Of a stretch of 64,000 nucleotides of DNA, positions 62,641 to 64,000 are shown piece after piece. The notes beneath the pieces are model-generated. The model did no database searches, was not told the DNA's origin, and saw nothing but the letters and a program-made list of their open reading frames with translations. The stretch's first letter is position 1, and every line of letters begins with the position of its first letter. This DNA is from Branchipolynoe longqiensis (Eukaryota > Annelida > Polychaeta > Phyllodocida > Polynoidae). A program made the translations under genes and the position numbers. The stretch lies in the NCBI GenBank assembly GCA_030323885.1, contig CM059186.1:28257005-28321004 (forward strand). The letters are read 5' to 3'.

Positions 62641-63142
62641 CAGTTAAAGTTGCATGGTCCGATGAAATATATTTTTTTCAAAACCAAGACACTTATCAAG
62701 ATTGTATTCTATATATCCAACTTAGATACTGGTGCATTAGCTAAGGATTTGTGACAGCACATATAGTGAATTTATTACCCCATCCCCTTGGATACTTACT
62801 TTGCCACCGCCATAAAAGGAAGAACACCATTAACCAATTAGGTCAATCTCGTGGCATCATTAGCCATCAGTGGAAAATACCAGGATACCAGGCTAAATTT
62901 GAATTAGGTCATCCTACATCACGTGGTCATCGCGAGACGTCAATATACATCATAGCTAGAGGACTTTTGGAAAGCTTGTCAAAAGTATTTTGGGTTCTTT
63001 CGGCTCAAATTGCTTCAAAATTAGACATTCTTCATCAAAATTACTCAGGACTAATGATTAGTAGGTTATAACGATCAATTTGATATATTTATTTAAAAAA
63101 TAAAACAAAAATTCAAACGCCATCGGACCATGCTACTTTAAC
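62641..63142. mobile_element. MITE-1 copy, diverged and enlarged
   Basis: Ends ttaaagttgcatggtccgat and catcggaccatgctacttta; 502 bp, with interior sequence that shows a spurious 106-codon frame. Confidence 0.7.
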
Positions 63143-63184
63143 TCATCCCCGGCAGCCTGGTGGCTGCAGTTACGTGGCGTTCGG

Positions 63185-63290
63185 CAAGGTGTTGCTGTAC
63201 ATGTGTGGCGTCCCGCAAGGTGGCATGGGACATGTGTGGCGTCCCGCAAGGTGGCGTGGGACATGTGTGGCGTGCAGCATAAGATATCAT
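63185..63290. repeat. 31-bp tandem repeat, about 3 units
   Basis: gtgtggcgtcccgcaaggtg + gcatgggacat. Confidence 0.8.
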
Positions 63291-63299
63291 TGGTTTGAC

Positions 63300-63420
63300 A
63301 AGCGAGTAATAACTAAGTTCATATCAGACGGGTACCGACTTGTTACGGCACAGACTAATGGCAACCGTTATAGTACTGCTCCACTGGGATATTGTGCGAT
63401 GATATCCCACTCAGTCACGT
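63300..63420 (-). mobile_element. SINE-A, diverged fragment
   Basis: gttcatatcagacgggtacc to gatatcccactcagtcac, abutting the GC-rich open frame. Confidence 0.65.
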
Positions 63421-63447
63421 TGGTCGTAATGCGAGCATTGCGTTTGA

Positions 63448-64000
63448 CCCTCCTCAAGCTCACCGCGGGGCGCTTCACCCTCCTCGGCCCCGGCGTCCCC
63501 TTCGGCACCCTCGGGCCGCACCTCGGGCGCCGACACGACGGCGATCCTCGAGGCCCTCCAGCGCCTCGAGACCCAGCAGCGCCAGACTACCGCCCGTATG
63601 GACGCCCTGGAGTCCGGGGGGCCCCGAGCCCTGCCGGAGACGCCCCCACCTGCACCGAGGCGCCAGTCCTCGGTGCAGGTGGGGGCGCCAGTCCACCTAC
63701 ACCACAGCGCCCGCCCCGGCACCTCGGGCGCGCGCCCCGGCCGGGCCCGGCCCCCGCCGCCACCTCATGCGACTTTGCCGGGGGCGGTACACCCCCAGTA
63801 CCAGCGGTATCACCACCTCGCCGGCCAAACCGCCCCTGCTCCGCCGCCTATCTACTACGAGGAGCCGACCCAGCATACCCCAGCATCCGCAGCCGACGCC
63901 GTGCGGGAGATACTGGCTTCCGCCGAGGCGCGGCACTCCGTGAGGCAGCAAGGTGTACTGGCAGAGTATATCTTCCCCTCAGACCTGGTGGAGAGGGGGC
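63448..64000 (+). CDS. GC-rich Gag-like open frame, 5' end of a mobile element (runs off window)
   Basis: A frame open for 184 codons on the plus strand from the TGA at 63445-63447 to the window end, in very GC-rich sequence. It starts with a Ser/Pro/Ala-rich stretch, then a coiled-coil-like AILEALQRLETQQRQTTARM (starting at 63541), a proline-rich linker, and REILASAEARHSVRQQGVLA followed by EYIFPSDLVERG at the edge. No ATG precedes the coil, so the true start is uncertain (ATG at 63598 or upstream loss). The layout of coil, Pro-rich spacer and helical region resembles Gag-type proteins of retroelements, but no diagnostic motif (zinc knuckle, protease) is visible. The junction with SINE-A sequence at about 63420 may be the element boundary. 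It could also be a host gene exon. Confidence 0.4.

Larger units (their letters stand above)
60831..63447. other. Upstream srGAP intron, no exon seen
   Basis: From the acceptor at 60831 upward no further minus-strand srGAP exon could be found. The region holds a partial MITE-1 (61005-61165), AT-rich sequence (61430-62100), a monomeric copy of the 40-bp repeat element (62330-62580), a MITE-1 (62641-63142), a 31-bp repeat (63185-63290) and a SINE-A fragment (63300-63420). Confidence 0.7.

Noticed and set aside
62751..63071. 106-codon plus-strand frame
   Set aside because: Lies wholly inside a MITE-1 copy and is not kept in other copies.

Overview
This is an intron-rich, AT-rich animal genome fragment, most likely from a mollusc or a related lophotrochozoan. 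Three things point there. The only confidently recognised host gene is a spliced metazoan srGAP. Its introns are packed with tRNA-derived SINEs, short inverted-repeat DNA transposons and minisatellites. One SINE family (positions 3336, 28679 and 36310) resembles, from memory and without a search, a repeat common in gastropod and bivalve DNA. Nothing in the window looks bacterial.

Host gene. Nine exons on the minus strand, in transcript order from 60830 down to 1790, encode the C-terminal 773 residues of a SLIT-ROBO Rho GTPase-activating protein. They cover the end of the linker, a complete RhoGAP domain (six exons, 60830-53171), a short acidic exon (30355-30288), the SH3 domain (15948-15765) and one large Ser/Pro-rich tail exon (3173-1790). 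Every junction has GT/AG sites and the reading phase is consistent throughout. The F-BAR part must lie beyond 64000. Three introns are very large (22.8, 14.3 and 12.6 kb).

Repeat landscape. The large introns hold: a decayed DIRS-like tyrosine-recombinase retrotransposon (about 6740-11881); at least 18 copies or fragments of one SINE (SINE-A), all in the same orientation as the host gene; four other SINE-type families; a MITE family with TTAAAG(C/T)TGCATAGTCCGATG ends, at least 13 copies; several further MITE types, some with clear target-site duplications; and about ten tandem arrays with units of 17 to 103 bp. Several insertions are nested, so relative ages can be read.

Possible extra coding sequence. 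On the minus strand inside the 22.8-kb intron, a GC-rich open segment (47655-47288) has a protein-like composition. It joins in phase to a small ATG-containing candidate exon at 50477-50417, and an internal acceptor at 47516 is also in phase with the srGAP donor at 53171. It is either a small nested gene or an alternative srGAP C-terminus. At the right edge (63448-64000, plus strand) a GC-rich open frame with a coiled-coil start runs off the window and looks like the start of a mobile-element Gag-like protein. I found no convincing new biological system; the most interesting signals concern how repeats arise from one another.
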